In this document: one piece after another, positions 53,201 to 59,400 of the stretch
Layout of the letters: each line of letters opens with the position of its first letter
How positions within the stretch are numbered: position 1 is the stretch's first letter
NCBI GenBank assembly: GCA_916613615.1
Contig: OU744720.1
Span: 2,645,749 to 2,709,748, forward strand
Direction of reading: 5' to 3'
Source of the DNA: Steromphala cineraria
Taxonomy: Eukaryota > Mollusca > Gastropoda > Trochida > Trochidae
Length of the DNA: 64,000 nucleotides
Notes under the pieces: model-generated
The model's input: the letters and a program-made list of their open reading frames with translations, nothing else
Databases searched by the model: none
What the model was told of the DNA's origin: nothing
Made by a program: the position numbers and the translations under genes

Positions 53201-56200
53201 GGGTATATAACTAATATCCATATAAAATATACGCGTAATTTTGTCTTCCGCAAATATATAGGATACTTTTAAGATTTTCTTTGAAAACAAGCCTTTATTA
53301 TAAAATTGACATTTAGGAACCACTATGTGGGATTTTTTTCAATTAATATAATTAATTATGCCAATTATGTTCCTATCAAAGCAGACAACGTATGATGAAA
53401 ATCGTGGAGTGGCTCTTCAAGGAGTGTTTAAGGTACATATAGCACTTAGCATCCAACATGGGCTAAGATGTGTATTTATTTACAAAATAAAGATTTTTTT
53501 TAATTGATACAATAAGATTTTATATTTAATTTTGTCTTGCAGTTCACATCAGATCTGCGCGCATTGTCAAAGTCGTGACATGCTCTGTGAGGACCTTGTC
53601 TTAAAGGGGCAGTAGCACGTTTTTAGGGGGGAAATATGGTGATGTCAGGGAAATGAAAATGAGTGGTCCCAATTGAAGGACAATGTATTTAAACTAAATG
53701 GAGCAGTAATAATTCAAACATATAATGTAAAGTTTAGCCATGGGATTCCTTTTTCTTACAGAAAATGAATTAAAGGTGTTCACTAAAAATGGTCGCCAAT
53801 GGATTTTATGTGAATCTTCATACTTTGTCCTCTGACTATGGCTGATTGGTCTTGTGTAATGAGATTTATGACAATATCAAAATAATCAAAGTACTTGCCA
53901 AAAGCAAAAGCGTTGATTAAAACAGAAGAGGACTGCCGAGCGCAGGCAGTATGGAACAATGAGGATATAAAAATAGGAAACAATACGGTTTTTTACATCA
54001 CTTGGTACAAACATGGTATTCGATTTATAAATGACTTTATAAGTGAAACTGGTAATATATTAACCTTAAACGAATTCAATAGCAAATACTCAATCAATGC
54101 AAATTTCGTAACTTTTGAAGGAATCAAAAGATGTATCATGACATATGCACGTCGTCTTAATATACCAAATTTTACCAGAACAGAGATCCGACCTATTTAT
54201 CCTTTCAACATCAGGCACATTAACAATTATTTATCGAGTAAAACTCTTTATGCGACGTTATTGAACTCTACCTTTAAGTACCTGCCATGTTATTCAAAAT
54301 GGGAAAGGATATTAAACTGTGAGTTTACCGAGTCCGAATGGGAAATATTTAACATAATCAGTAACAAATGTACTCCTTGCACAGATCTTAAATGGCTTCA
54401 ATACAAAATTATCCATAACATTCTGCCTACAAGAAAATATCTACACAAATTAGGCTATATAGAATCACCCATTTGTTCATTCTGTAAAACGGAAGTGGAA
54501 TCACTAGATCATCTTTTTTGGACATGTGATATTATTTTGAACATATGGAAAGATTTGGAAGCATGGATGCATTCTGTACAGATCCCTATTGATCTTACTA
54601 TTGAAAAAGTTATCTTAGGGATAAAAGGGAGAAATAATAATCCATTGAACGCTATACTCCTATTGACCAAGAACATAATCTACCGAAGTAGCAAAAAATG
54701 TTTTATTCCATCGACTTCTTATATCAAAAGTGAAATAATTAAATATTACAATACAACAAAACCTATCCAACCAAAATGAAGAAAAATTCACACGATTCTG
54801 GTCAACACTACATCTTCTCTTTCGAAACTCGTAATCTTCTGTTGCATTTTTTTTCCATATCCAAACTAGATTCGAATGTGGTTAAATGGCTTTTTTTCAT
54901 GTACCGGTATTTTACGGTGTAGTAATATAACGCATATAAGTTGTATGTGGCAGTGCACTATGATTTTTTGTTTCTCTGTAATTCTGTAATATGTTGTCAT
55001 TGTATGTTTGTATGTCATGCCTGTATCAAAAAGATTGTAATAATAAAAAAAAAATATCAAAATAATACATTTAGCATTAACATACAATTATTAGTGAAAA
55101 ATTTGAAATATAAAATTATCGAAAAACGTGTTACTGCCCCTTTAAAGATTCTGATATTATACGAGAACTAGAGCGGGACTAAGGATTGACCATCACGCCA
55201 AGCCTACATCAGTCGGGAGAAGGGGTCTGCAATTCTTGACCGCGATCATTGAGTACTGTGAAGATGATAATATTATGGTGTTTGGGAACTTGGCAGTACT
55301 GTCAGTTACCATGGTAACCGACAAGACAGCTTGAAAGGCATTGGTCAATCAATACCATTGTTTACACAATCTATCAACATTTGTCTCTTAATAGAATTGT
55401 AGTAAACTAGTTTTTTTGATAGTTCTAGATAGATTCTAGTTTTAACATAATACAATGTCAGGAAGTGACTCCGTACTTATGTACACCGTGTAGCCTACAT
55501 ATATATATATATATTATATAAAGGATACCCACTGACGATAGTGAAATACAAGTCTTAATTGTCTAGAATCAAGAGTAAAGTTGATATTTCACGAGTGTAG
55601 CGTCAAGTGTAGTTTATCTGTTGTATATGTTTAATGAAATGTCTTTAAAGGGGCAGGAGCACGTTTTTAGGGGGAATATAAGGTGATGTCAGGAAAATGG
55701 ATATACGTGATTTCAATTGAAAAACAATGTTTTTAAATGTTTTGTAAATGTATTTATGTAAAAGAATTATATAATTTCAAGTTCAGCCATGCGATTTCTT
55801 TTACCTACACAAAATGAATTAAAGGTGTTCACACAAAAATGGCGGCCAATGAACTTACATAATTTGTTCTGACTATGGATGATTGGTTTGTGTAATGAGA
55901 TTTTTGACACTATCGAAATAATACATTTAGCATTAACATACAATTATCAGTGAGAAATTGAAAATATAAAATTGTCAAAAAACGTGCTACTGTCTCTTTA
56001 ATAACTTTGAACGAAGGAAATTATGCCTATTCTTTATATGATGAAAGCGCTTCCAGTACTGGCCAGTGATGATATTATAGATCGATATTGTATTTGCCAG
56101 AGTGAAAATATAAGATATCGTCAATGTTGAAAGATTGAAGCCAAACTTATGGATATACAACTTCTTTAATGGAGAGAAAATAACTTAACGCTAGCAGTGT

Positions 56201-56821
56201 CACTAAAAATAGCTTACAGTCGGATATTTGATCGAAAATCGGACAAGTGACACTGCTAGCGTTGTTCAGGTACTCAATCACTATTTTTTCTTAGGAAAAT
56301 TATCAAAGAAGACGAACAGGTTGAAGTTCACTTAATGGTGTCAAATAATAGCTTACATAACTAGCATTCATGTAGGTAAGCTGGGTGTACTTTCGGCTTC
56401 CGAAGTGCATTATATGATTGTTGCTGTCTCTAAAACTTGCTTAATGTCATAAAGGCCAATTTAGTATTTTAGAATGCATATACGAGATAACGTATACTTT
56501 CATTAACATGGGTAACATGCTACAATTAAGATTGAGGTAGCCAATAGGTCTATTATTGCATGTATAATGTTACAAGCCAAGATAAAACGTGTTAAAGACC
56601 CTAAAACAGTATCAAACACTTAGTTGTTCTCACGTTACATCCTATTTAAACATTAACGAATCACGATCACCATTTCCTAGTCCTACCTGCACAGACAACG
56701 ATAAACAATCTACAGGTAAATTAAGATAACAGCATTCAGATTCAACAATCACGGAAGTGGGTCACAAACCACAAAATGTCGAGGCGAGCAGGAGAGTGAA
56801 GAGTCGGGTCCAACAGGGCAT
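29889..56821 (-). CDS. six-CUB-domain type I membrane protein with PPxY tail
   Basis: Twenty coding exons on the minus strand, 2652 nt, 883 residues. Order: signal peptide (1-17), CUB1 18-141, CUB2 142-263, CUB3 264-386, CUB4 387-507, CUB5 508-623, CUB6 624-746, Ser/Thr stalk, membrane helix about 760-782, RRRRR stop-transfer, 101-residue Pro-rich cytoplasmic tail with PPSY at 838-841 and 858-861. All introns are GT-AG, all junction phases match and the sum is a multiple of three, which strongly supports the model. CUB domains bind proteins or glycans outside the cell; PPxY motifs bind WW domains such as those of NEDD4-type ubiquitin ligases (family knowledge). The ligand is unknown. No orthologue is recognised; cubilin- or neuropilin-type proteins differ in domain layout. 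The 5' UTR and extra non-coding exons were not found. Confidence 0.93.
30265..30997. repeat. 72-bp tandem array duplicating an intron-exon boundary
   Basis: Ten exact-length 72-bp units (starts at 30265, 30337, 30409 ... 30913) and a partial eleventh at 30985. Units are near-identical and mainly alternate gtcggg and gtcagg, the pattern G-A-G-A-G-A-G-G-A-G-A, as if a 144-bp dimer had been amplified. On the minus strand each unit carries the acceptor gaattccag and the first 37 nt of exon 20. The plus-strand frame of 271 codons is a by-product. Confidence 0.97.
31223..32515 (-). CDS. exons 17-19: CUB6
   Basis: Exons 32437-32515, 31712-31842 and 31223-31381. Reads GCFRNIQEVNVEIPESYLTS, PGLPYYDNLDCSWRF, VRCPTDYMRIYDGHDTAS, TPLMCGINKEW and YVEFHTDEFKSGKGFKISY. 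Four cysteines. The TDYMRIYDG and FHTDEF acidic positions resemble calcium-binding CUB domains (inference). The intron between exons 17 and 18 holds an AGT microsatellite. Confidence 0.93.
31886..32403. repeat. AGT trinucleotide microsatellite
   Basis: About 520 bp of (AGT)n with interruptions (tgt, agc, gaa, ggt), inside the intron between exons 17 and 18 and starting 44 bp from the exon 18 acceptor. All long poly-Ser, poly-Val, poly-Leu and poly-Thr frames here are artefacts. Confidence 0.97.
32635..33240. mobile_element. TTAA-flanked MITE (copy b, inverted) with nested MITE
   Basis: TTAA-AGGGGCAGTAGCATG at the left and CTACTATCCCT-TTAA at the right. The interior is the reverse complement of copies a, c and d. 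The element 32716-32967 sits inside it. Confidence 0.85.
32716..32967. mobile_element. CAGTCT-type TIR MITE
   Basis: Starts CAGTCTAAGTAAACC and ends GGTTTACTTAGACTG. The TIR continues through ctcaataata. Flanks aatttaata (32707-32715) and agtttgata (32968-32976) fit a 9-bp target duplication with two changes. Related copy at 52584-52796. Confidence 0.85.
33241..34541. other. intron 16, no further feature seen
   Basis: AT-rich intron sequence between exons 16 and 17 of the CUB gene. No exon with CUB signature or matching phase was found. Confidence 0.6.
34542..37420 (-). CDS. exons 14-16: CUB5
   Basis: Exons 37339-37420, 36870-36982 and 34542-34694. Reads GQYEDMVEVSTEKVAITFPD, TPFYFYTPGYNAHWTLYTEQ, NVYLMCPSDVITITDG, RIFTFCGGDDRSHFSSSGG and YKGRGFTMTYQLVYYPG. 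Like CUB1 it lacks the first disulfide (the second cysteine position is His in NAHW). An alternative acceptor at 37013 gives a mismatched phase and is rejected. Confidence 0.92.
34925..36620. repeat. dispersed repeat with about 147-bp tandem units and GGGTCA sites
   Basis: Bounded by gatgagctaaaaatgaa at 34983-35000 and again at 36600-36618. Inside are six units of about 143-151 bp centred near 35211, 35354, 35500, 35651, 35797 and 36385. Each reads gtgacccctgtgaccctatt then ggggtcatggggtcacgaaa. The right end has a (GGAC)n-like tract at 36530-36570. Lies in intron 15 of the CUB gene. Confidence 0.9.
35879..36311. mobile_element. 433-bp TIR MITE inside the 147-bp array
   Basis: TIR CAGTCTGATTAAAATCGAC at the left and GTCGATTTTAATCAGACTG at the right. 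Exact 10-bp target duplication gaagtctgca at 35869-35878 and 36312-36321. Contains ggttcgagcccc (B-box-like) near 36240. Shares the CAGTCT terminus with 32716 and 52584. Confidence 0.9.
37852..41787 (-). CDS. exons 11-13: CUB4
   Basis: Exons 41706-41787, 38817-38947 and 37852-38001. Exon 11 reads EPLCSHSLTASSSRQFITSP then GFPQPFRS. Exons 12-13 read YMKCMWKISSTSRELVIKL, RPSCSRSRLMVYEGETED, LKSWCRDEP and ARDGFSMEYREG. Four cysteines. The 2.76-kb intron between exons 11 and 12 hides exon 11 well; it was found from the predicted phase and the CUB start motif. Confidence 0.92.
38267..38723. mobile_element. TIR element, 80-bp perfect TIRs, 9-bp TSD (Mutator-like)
   Basis: 38276-38355 is the exact reverse complement of 38635-38714 (80 of 80). 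Flanks tgtgcctta at 38267-38275 and 38715-38723 are an exact 9-bp target duplication. The internal 279 bp code nothing. Long TIRs and a 9-bp TSD are typical of Mutator-like elements. It lies in the intron between exons 12 and 13. Confidence 0.93.
39220..39360. mobile_element. SINE/LINE-tail-like repeat
   Basis: tgttgatatttatattccgt ... catgctcaaagcgctacaca resembles the cgctt...tatataaata tails at 48917-49000 and 50075-50130. Family not fixed. Confidence 0.4.
39644..39898 (+). pseudogene. decayed THAP-type zinc-finger sequence
   Basis: ATG at 39644 gives MSYHCVAVNCPRISPDE then VSVDKFPSH and a stop at 39722. C-x4-C followed by FP at this spacing is the THAP domain start. Past several stops, other frames give SVSSSHFH near 39820-39840 and NEQFGMPRKKRLVK at 39845-39886, matching the HF and basic end of THAP domains. 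So it looks like a broken THAP domain, from a host gene retrocopy or a P-element-type transposase. It sits antisense in a CUB gene intron. Confidence 0.5.
41345..41672 (+). mobile_element. SINE-like repeat, family B
   Basis: Shares ttcagcaacaatggrc, ggatga(g/a)tgggttaccc, ttattcaaaatgt and gtgccttgagca with 46990-47520. Ends gcgcctaataaata and (ATT)n, a tail like that of the LINE at 22898. No clear Pol III box. Confidence 0.7.
42116..44726 (-). CDS. exons 8-10: CUB3
   Basis: Exons 44642-44726, 42862-42989 and 42116-42271. Reads EQCYTALVVKEGKGGTISSP, GYPNSITPGKVCKWKI, INVTDTNLADTPGCTKDIV, RVYDVNSYNSPVTESWCGS and DYRGFTLHYLSAE. Four canonical cysteines and a typical CUB start (ISSPGYP). INVT is a possible glycosylation site. 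A SINE tail ends within about 10 bp of the exon 8 donor. Confidence 0.93.
43820..44278. repeat. 51-bp minisatellite, nine units
   Basis: Nine units starting at 43820, 43871, 43922 ... 44228, each beginning caggccatccctttctgttg. The period is divisible by three, so both strands stay open. It lies in the intron between exons 8 and 9, so it is not part of the CUB protein. Confidence 0.96.
44366..44632 (+). mobile_element. tRNA-derived SINE
   Basis: Head reads ggggcgtagctcagtggtag (A box) and agggttcgattccag (B box) at tRNA spacing. A body of about 150 bp and a tail aataaattgctattattatt follow. The acceptor stem does not close, so it is a SINE and not a tRNA gene. Its tail ends within about 10 bp of the exon 8 donor of the CUB gene. 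Confidence 0.85.
45336..46586 (-). CDS. exons 5-7: CUB2
   Basis: Exons 46520-46586, 45981-46117 and 45336-45497. Reads ECRTDLFVRSLPRYLRSPSY, YSCRWTLTTHDSKRIRVTF, SPDCLKNVSLSESDSD, FAHWCGGEDD and GFTSFGLP. All four CUB cysteines present. NVS is a possible glycosylation site. Phases 1-2-1-1. Confidence 0.93.
45628..45700. repeat. ATCAT pentanucleotide microsatellite
   Basis: Repeated atcat/atcatgtc units in the intron between exons 6 and 7 of the CUB gene. Confidence 0.85.
46990..47520 (+). mobile_element. SINE-like repeat, family B, with nested foldback
   Basis: Same family as 41345-41672 (attcagcaacaatgg-like start, gtgccttgagcattcac and gataaata tail). A foldback at 47235-47346 is inserted in the middle. 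Confidence 0.7.
47235..47346. repeat. foldback element with three copies of a 20-bp arm
   Basis: ggatagtcaacttctttatt (47248-47267) is followed by two inverted copies, aataaagaagttgactatcc, at 47275-47294 and 47312-47331. The outer pair aacaagtt/aacttgtt closes it. Related sequence lies at 51590-51620 and 51980-52080. Confidence 0.85.
47563..51026 (-). CDS. exons 2-4: CUB1
   Basis: Exons 50933-51026, 50197-50321 and 47563-47715. Residues run AEWVTNLTARYYSLTTKIYT, THKYIYIKAGATEKAPLVQ, FDACDTDVIRVYSGATEDDG, MGSFCGG and PQYFILKIDYYTITE. The second disulfide pair (DAC and SFC) is present but the first pair is absent, as in some other CUB domains. NLT is a possible N-glycosylation site. Phases 1-2-1-1. 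Confidence 0.92.
47716..50196. other. intron 3, repeats only
   Basis: Contains repeat tails at 48917-49000 (minus orientation) and 50075-50130 (plus), both with gcgcatatccatccact-type sequence and tatataaata. A diverged direct duplication of about 200 bp lies at 49570-49790 and 49866-50085. No exon found. Confidence 0.6.
50758..50775. repeat. poly-C run
   Basis: About 18 consecutive C in intron 2. The length is likely variable or error-prone. Confidence 0.9.
51027..53600. other. 5' part of intron 1, no gene seen
   Basis: AT-rich. Holds the MITE at 52584-52796 and a LINE-like tail (ggcctacgtacaaaaataaa) at about 53000-53020. Confidence 0.6.
52584..52796. mobile_element. CAGTCT-type TIR MITE, second copy
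   Basis: CAGTCTAAGTAAACCTAGCC at the left and aggctaggtttactttgact at the right. Interior segments (gggtcgcgtcagccgacct, attgaccaatcaggga) match 32716-32967. Target duplication is unclear. Confidence 0.85.
53601..55145. mobile_element. TTAA-flanked MITE (copy c) split by a LINE
   Basis: TTAA-AGGGGCAGTAGCACG at 53601 and GTTACTGCCCCT-TTAA at 55145. The interior matches copy d on both sides of the LINE insertion at 53887-55053. Confidence 0.9.
53887..55053 (+). mobile_element. L1/Tx1-like LINE 3' part with exact TSD
   Basis: atatcaaaataat is present at 53874-53886 and 55054-55066, an exact 13-bp target duplication. The frame 53895-54779 stays open and reads VWNNEDIKIGNNTVFYITWY, KWERILNCEFTESEWEIF, KWLQYKIIHNILPTRKYL and CSFCKTEVESLDHLFWTC, a complete Cys/His knuckle. 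The tail is A-rich. It carries no RT domain. The open frame and exact TSD suggest a young insertion. Confidence 0.93.
55645..56001. mobile_element. TTAA-flanked MITE (copy d), uninterrupted, 357 bp
   Basis: TTAA-AGGGGCAGGAGCACG ... CGTGCTACTGTCTCT-TTAA. The only copy without an insertion, so it gives the family length. Confidence 0.88.
56770..56821 (-). CDS. exon 1: start codon and signal peptide
   Basis: ATG at 56821-56819 opens MPCWTRLFTLLLASTFC, a short basic N-terminus and hydrophobic core ending in small residues, then a phase-1 donor (gtttgtgac). It joins exon 2 to give GAEW. It is the only signal-peptide-like exon upstream with matching phase. The plus-strand frame here is a shadow. 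Confidence 0.88.
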
Positions 56822-57164
56822 GATCCCCGCCTTCTCTCAGGTCCTCGGGTCCTCTACATCACGCCTATATGTCCTCATATCTCTCCATCTTCTTCAGCGT
56901 GTTAGAATAAAGTCGTATTGCGATTATCCACGACCTCGAATAGCGTTAACTGTGACGGTGTACGGTGAAATTGTCCCCTGTGCAATAGAGTATAGCTTTG
57001 ATTTATTCATAGTTGTTCTACAGCTTCTCGTTTCGTGCATACCGTGTGTACACTCAGATACCATAATGGTCTCTGGTACACTGTAGCTGAAATAAAAACA
57101 TACCGAAGCTACAAGTCCAGTTTCGCTGCGCTTTTGTCTTATCTTTCAAAGGTACAGGATAATG
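56822..57164 (-). other. 5' flank of the CUB gene
   Basis: Immediately upstream of the start codon, so it should hold the 5' UTR and perhaps the promoter. No TATA box or other site could be assigned with confidence. Confidence 0.4.
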
Positions 57165-57240
57165 GAACATTGTTTCATTTACTGACATGCATACATCACC
57201 GGTGTAAATGCATGAAGCTCTGAAAACATGGAAAGCAAAA

Positions 57241-57401
57241 GAGGTCGAGTGTGGTATGGTAACCATCAAACCTTGAGACGACGTAGAGCGACGTGGATTA
57301 CACGTCAAGTGCTTTGGACTATGCAAGCCTCCATTGGCATTGACAGCCCCCAATTAGGTTCAGTTTTGCTCTCGGCCTAGTTACACATACTAGCGGACCT
57401 C
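57241..57401 (+). ncRNA. candidate structured RNA core, copy 1
   Basis: Starts GAGGTC and ends GACCTC, which can close a stem. Inside are GACGTG-gatta-CACGTC and CTAGT-tacacat-ACTAG hairpins. The same ends occur at 59175-59314 and 62285-62445. Transcription is unproven; it could be a transposon end. Confidence 0.35.
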
Positions 57402-58179
57402 CCTCTTCAGACGCTACAGGTTTGGTTATATGCTACACCTGAGAGCTCGTTGTTTCAAGGACGGTGTTTTGTGTGTAGTTTTTTCATAATAATTAATTCT
57501 CCCATTGTTCTAGATTAGTTATTGTTGTTTATTCAGGTTCTAGGTAATACATTTATATTTGTGGTTAAATCGGATGATTACTGTAGCACTTCGTTTAATA
57601 AAAATTGTCTATAAAAGATGAATAATTTGGACAAGCTAAATATTATATGTTATATATATGATCTTATATATTGTTTAAGCCAATTATGTCTCGACGAGTT
57701 CAATTTTAGTCACTTCACTGTCGTTTCTTGGTAATATTTGAAAAAAACACATATCGTCACAATTTATTAAAGTAGTCATGGAAATAGAAACAATTTGTTT
57801 CTGGCATTTATTTTGTATCAACTAAAATTGTAATTCTACGCCCTATTAATACATCATATGAATATAATTGATTTGCCCTTTAACACGTAAAATTGTCAAA
57901 AACTTGCATTTTTGCAACACATTTACAAAACAGGTTACAATCTACTTCACTATGATCTGCATGCATGATAAAACAAACCTGCAATGCTGGTTGCACGTGC
58001 GTTGTCACAGCAACTGTGTATTTAACAACAAAACTTATAATAAATGCTTCAGATTATTTTCTTAATTAATTTTTGAATGTATATATCATCTCAGTTGTAG
58101 CTAATGAAGTAAAAGCAAAAGATAAATATTTAATATTTTTTCTCTGCTGTAGTGAGGTTTCAGCTCATTTTAATCCTAA

Positions 58180-58263
58180 TGCTAGCCAATCTCATTCAAA
58201 TCAGATCGAAACTTTCACTCCTACGTCGCTACGAGCTGATTTGAATGAGATTGGATGCTAGCA
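58180..58263. repeat. foldback insertion
   Basis: Arms 58180-58204 and 58236-58263 (ccaatctcattcaaatcag and complement) with a loop ctacgtcgctacgag. Absent from the matching place in copy 2, so it is a later insertion. Confidence 0.8.
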
Positions 58264-58480
58264 GAAACATACATTTTGCATTACTGTTTCTGCTCCTGTA
58301 AACTCACATCCTTTAAAACTATACCAAACTTAAAAAAAAGGTTGTGAAAAGGGGTTGTAGTTTCGTGGTCAATGTTTTCTTTCATTTTCTCTAATTATGT
58401 AAAATATGGTCAAAGGTCGGCATGAAAATAACTGAGGATATTTCTATTGTAAGAGAAGTTTTGTGTGGTTGTATCACTCC

Positions 58481-59159
58481 CATACCATCGGACCATACAC
58501 GTTAATCATCAAATCAGGAGAATATATAGTGGATGCCACGCTGAAATAGTAAACAGGGGTGTCTTCCCAGTAAACTTAATCAGTAAATACTAGTATGGCG
58601 AATTACAATAGAATTAAAGACTTCCTTGAACGGTTTTGTCAAATATTTGTACAATTGTGGTAATAATTAACGCACACATACATGCTTGAATTATTTATAC
58701 ACTTATAAAAACCACAACAACACTACACAGACGTCTGTTCATTGCTCACTCCCTACTGTTTGACAGAATCAATATCAACAGCTCGCACTTCTACGCATGC
58801 GCGGTAAGTGAGACAAGGTCTATTGATTTAGGCTCCCTGTGAATTCAAAATTCATTTCTGATTCAACTGTTCATACTATATTTGTTATAACTCTATTATA
58901 TCTGTCGGAAATATCAATTGTTCTTAATTCCTTTATTTCAACTTAAGTCAAATTATTTCGTTTAAGAACGAATTACTTACTTATTTCAATCAAAACTATG
59001 TACAAAACACTTAATACGTTTAAACAATCTCGAAACTGGTGTTTTTGCCCCTAGATACAACAAATATTTTTGTTTAACTCTTTGAAAGTTTGGACCCCCT
59101 CAAAAAAAAATTTTTTTTATTCTAGATGACTGTTGTCCAATAGAGGTTTTTATCCTTAC
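58481..59159. other. no gene seen
   Basis: AT-rich DNA without recognisable feature. Confidence 0.5.
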
Positions 59160-59400
59160 ATAAACAAAACAAAAGAGGTCGTGTGAGGTATGTTAACCAT
59201 CTAACCTTGAGGATTCTATAAGCAGCGCACCGCCAGATACCTCCCTGGACTCTGTCAGTCTCTCGAGGATTTACCAATATTCTCTCGGTCTAGTTAAGCA
59301 TACTAGCGGACCTCACTCCAGCTTGCCGCTCACAGCTATTTATAGCACACTGTACGAGCTTGTTTTTTCAACCAGGGTGTTTTGTGATCACACTTTTCAA
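59160..59400 (+). repeat. long dispersed repeat, diverged copy
   Basis: Only blocks are kept: aaaagaggtcg, aaccat.taaccttgag, ctctcggtctagttaagcat, actagcggacctc and gggtgttttgtg. The core spans 59175-59314. Confidence 0.7.
59175..59314 (+). ncRNA. candidate structured RNA core, diverged copy
   Basis: Keeps the GAGGTC and GACCTC ends and the CTAGT/ACTAG hairpin while the middle has changed. Selective retention of pairing parts would fit RNA structure. Not proven. Confidence 0.3.

Larger units (their letters stand above)
57165..58480 (+). repeat. long dispersed repeat, copy 1
   Basis: Aligns with 62215-63400 over about 1.2 kb with scattered differences. It includes an RNA-like core at 57241-57401 and a foldback (58180-58263) that the other copy lacks. 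No ORF. Orientation is arbitrary. Confidence 0.9.

Noticed and set aside
56757..57086. 109-codon plus-strand frame
   Set aside because: Antisense shadow of the signal-peptide exon and 5' flank; no family signature.
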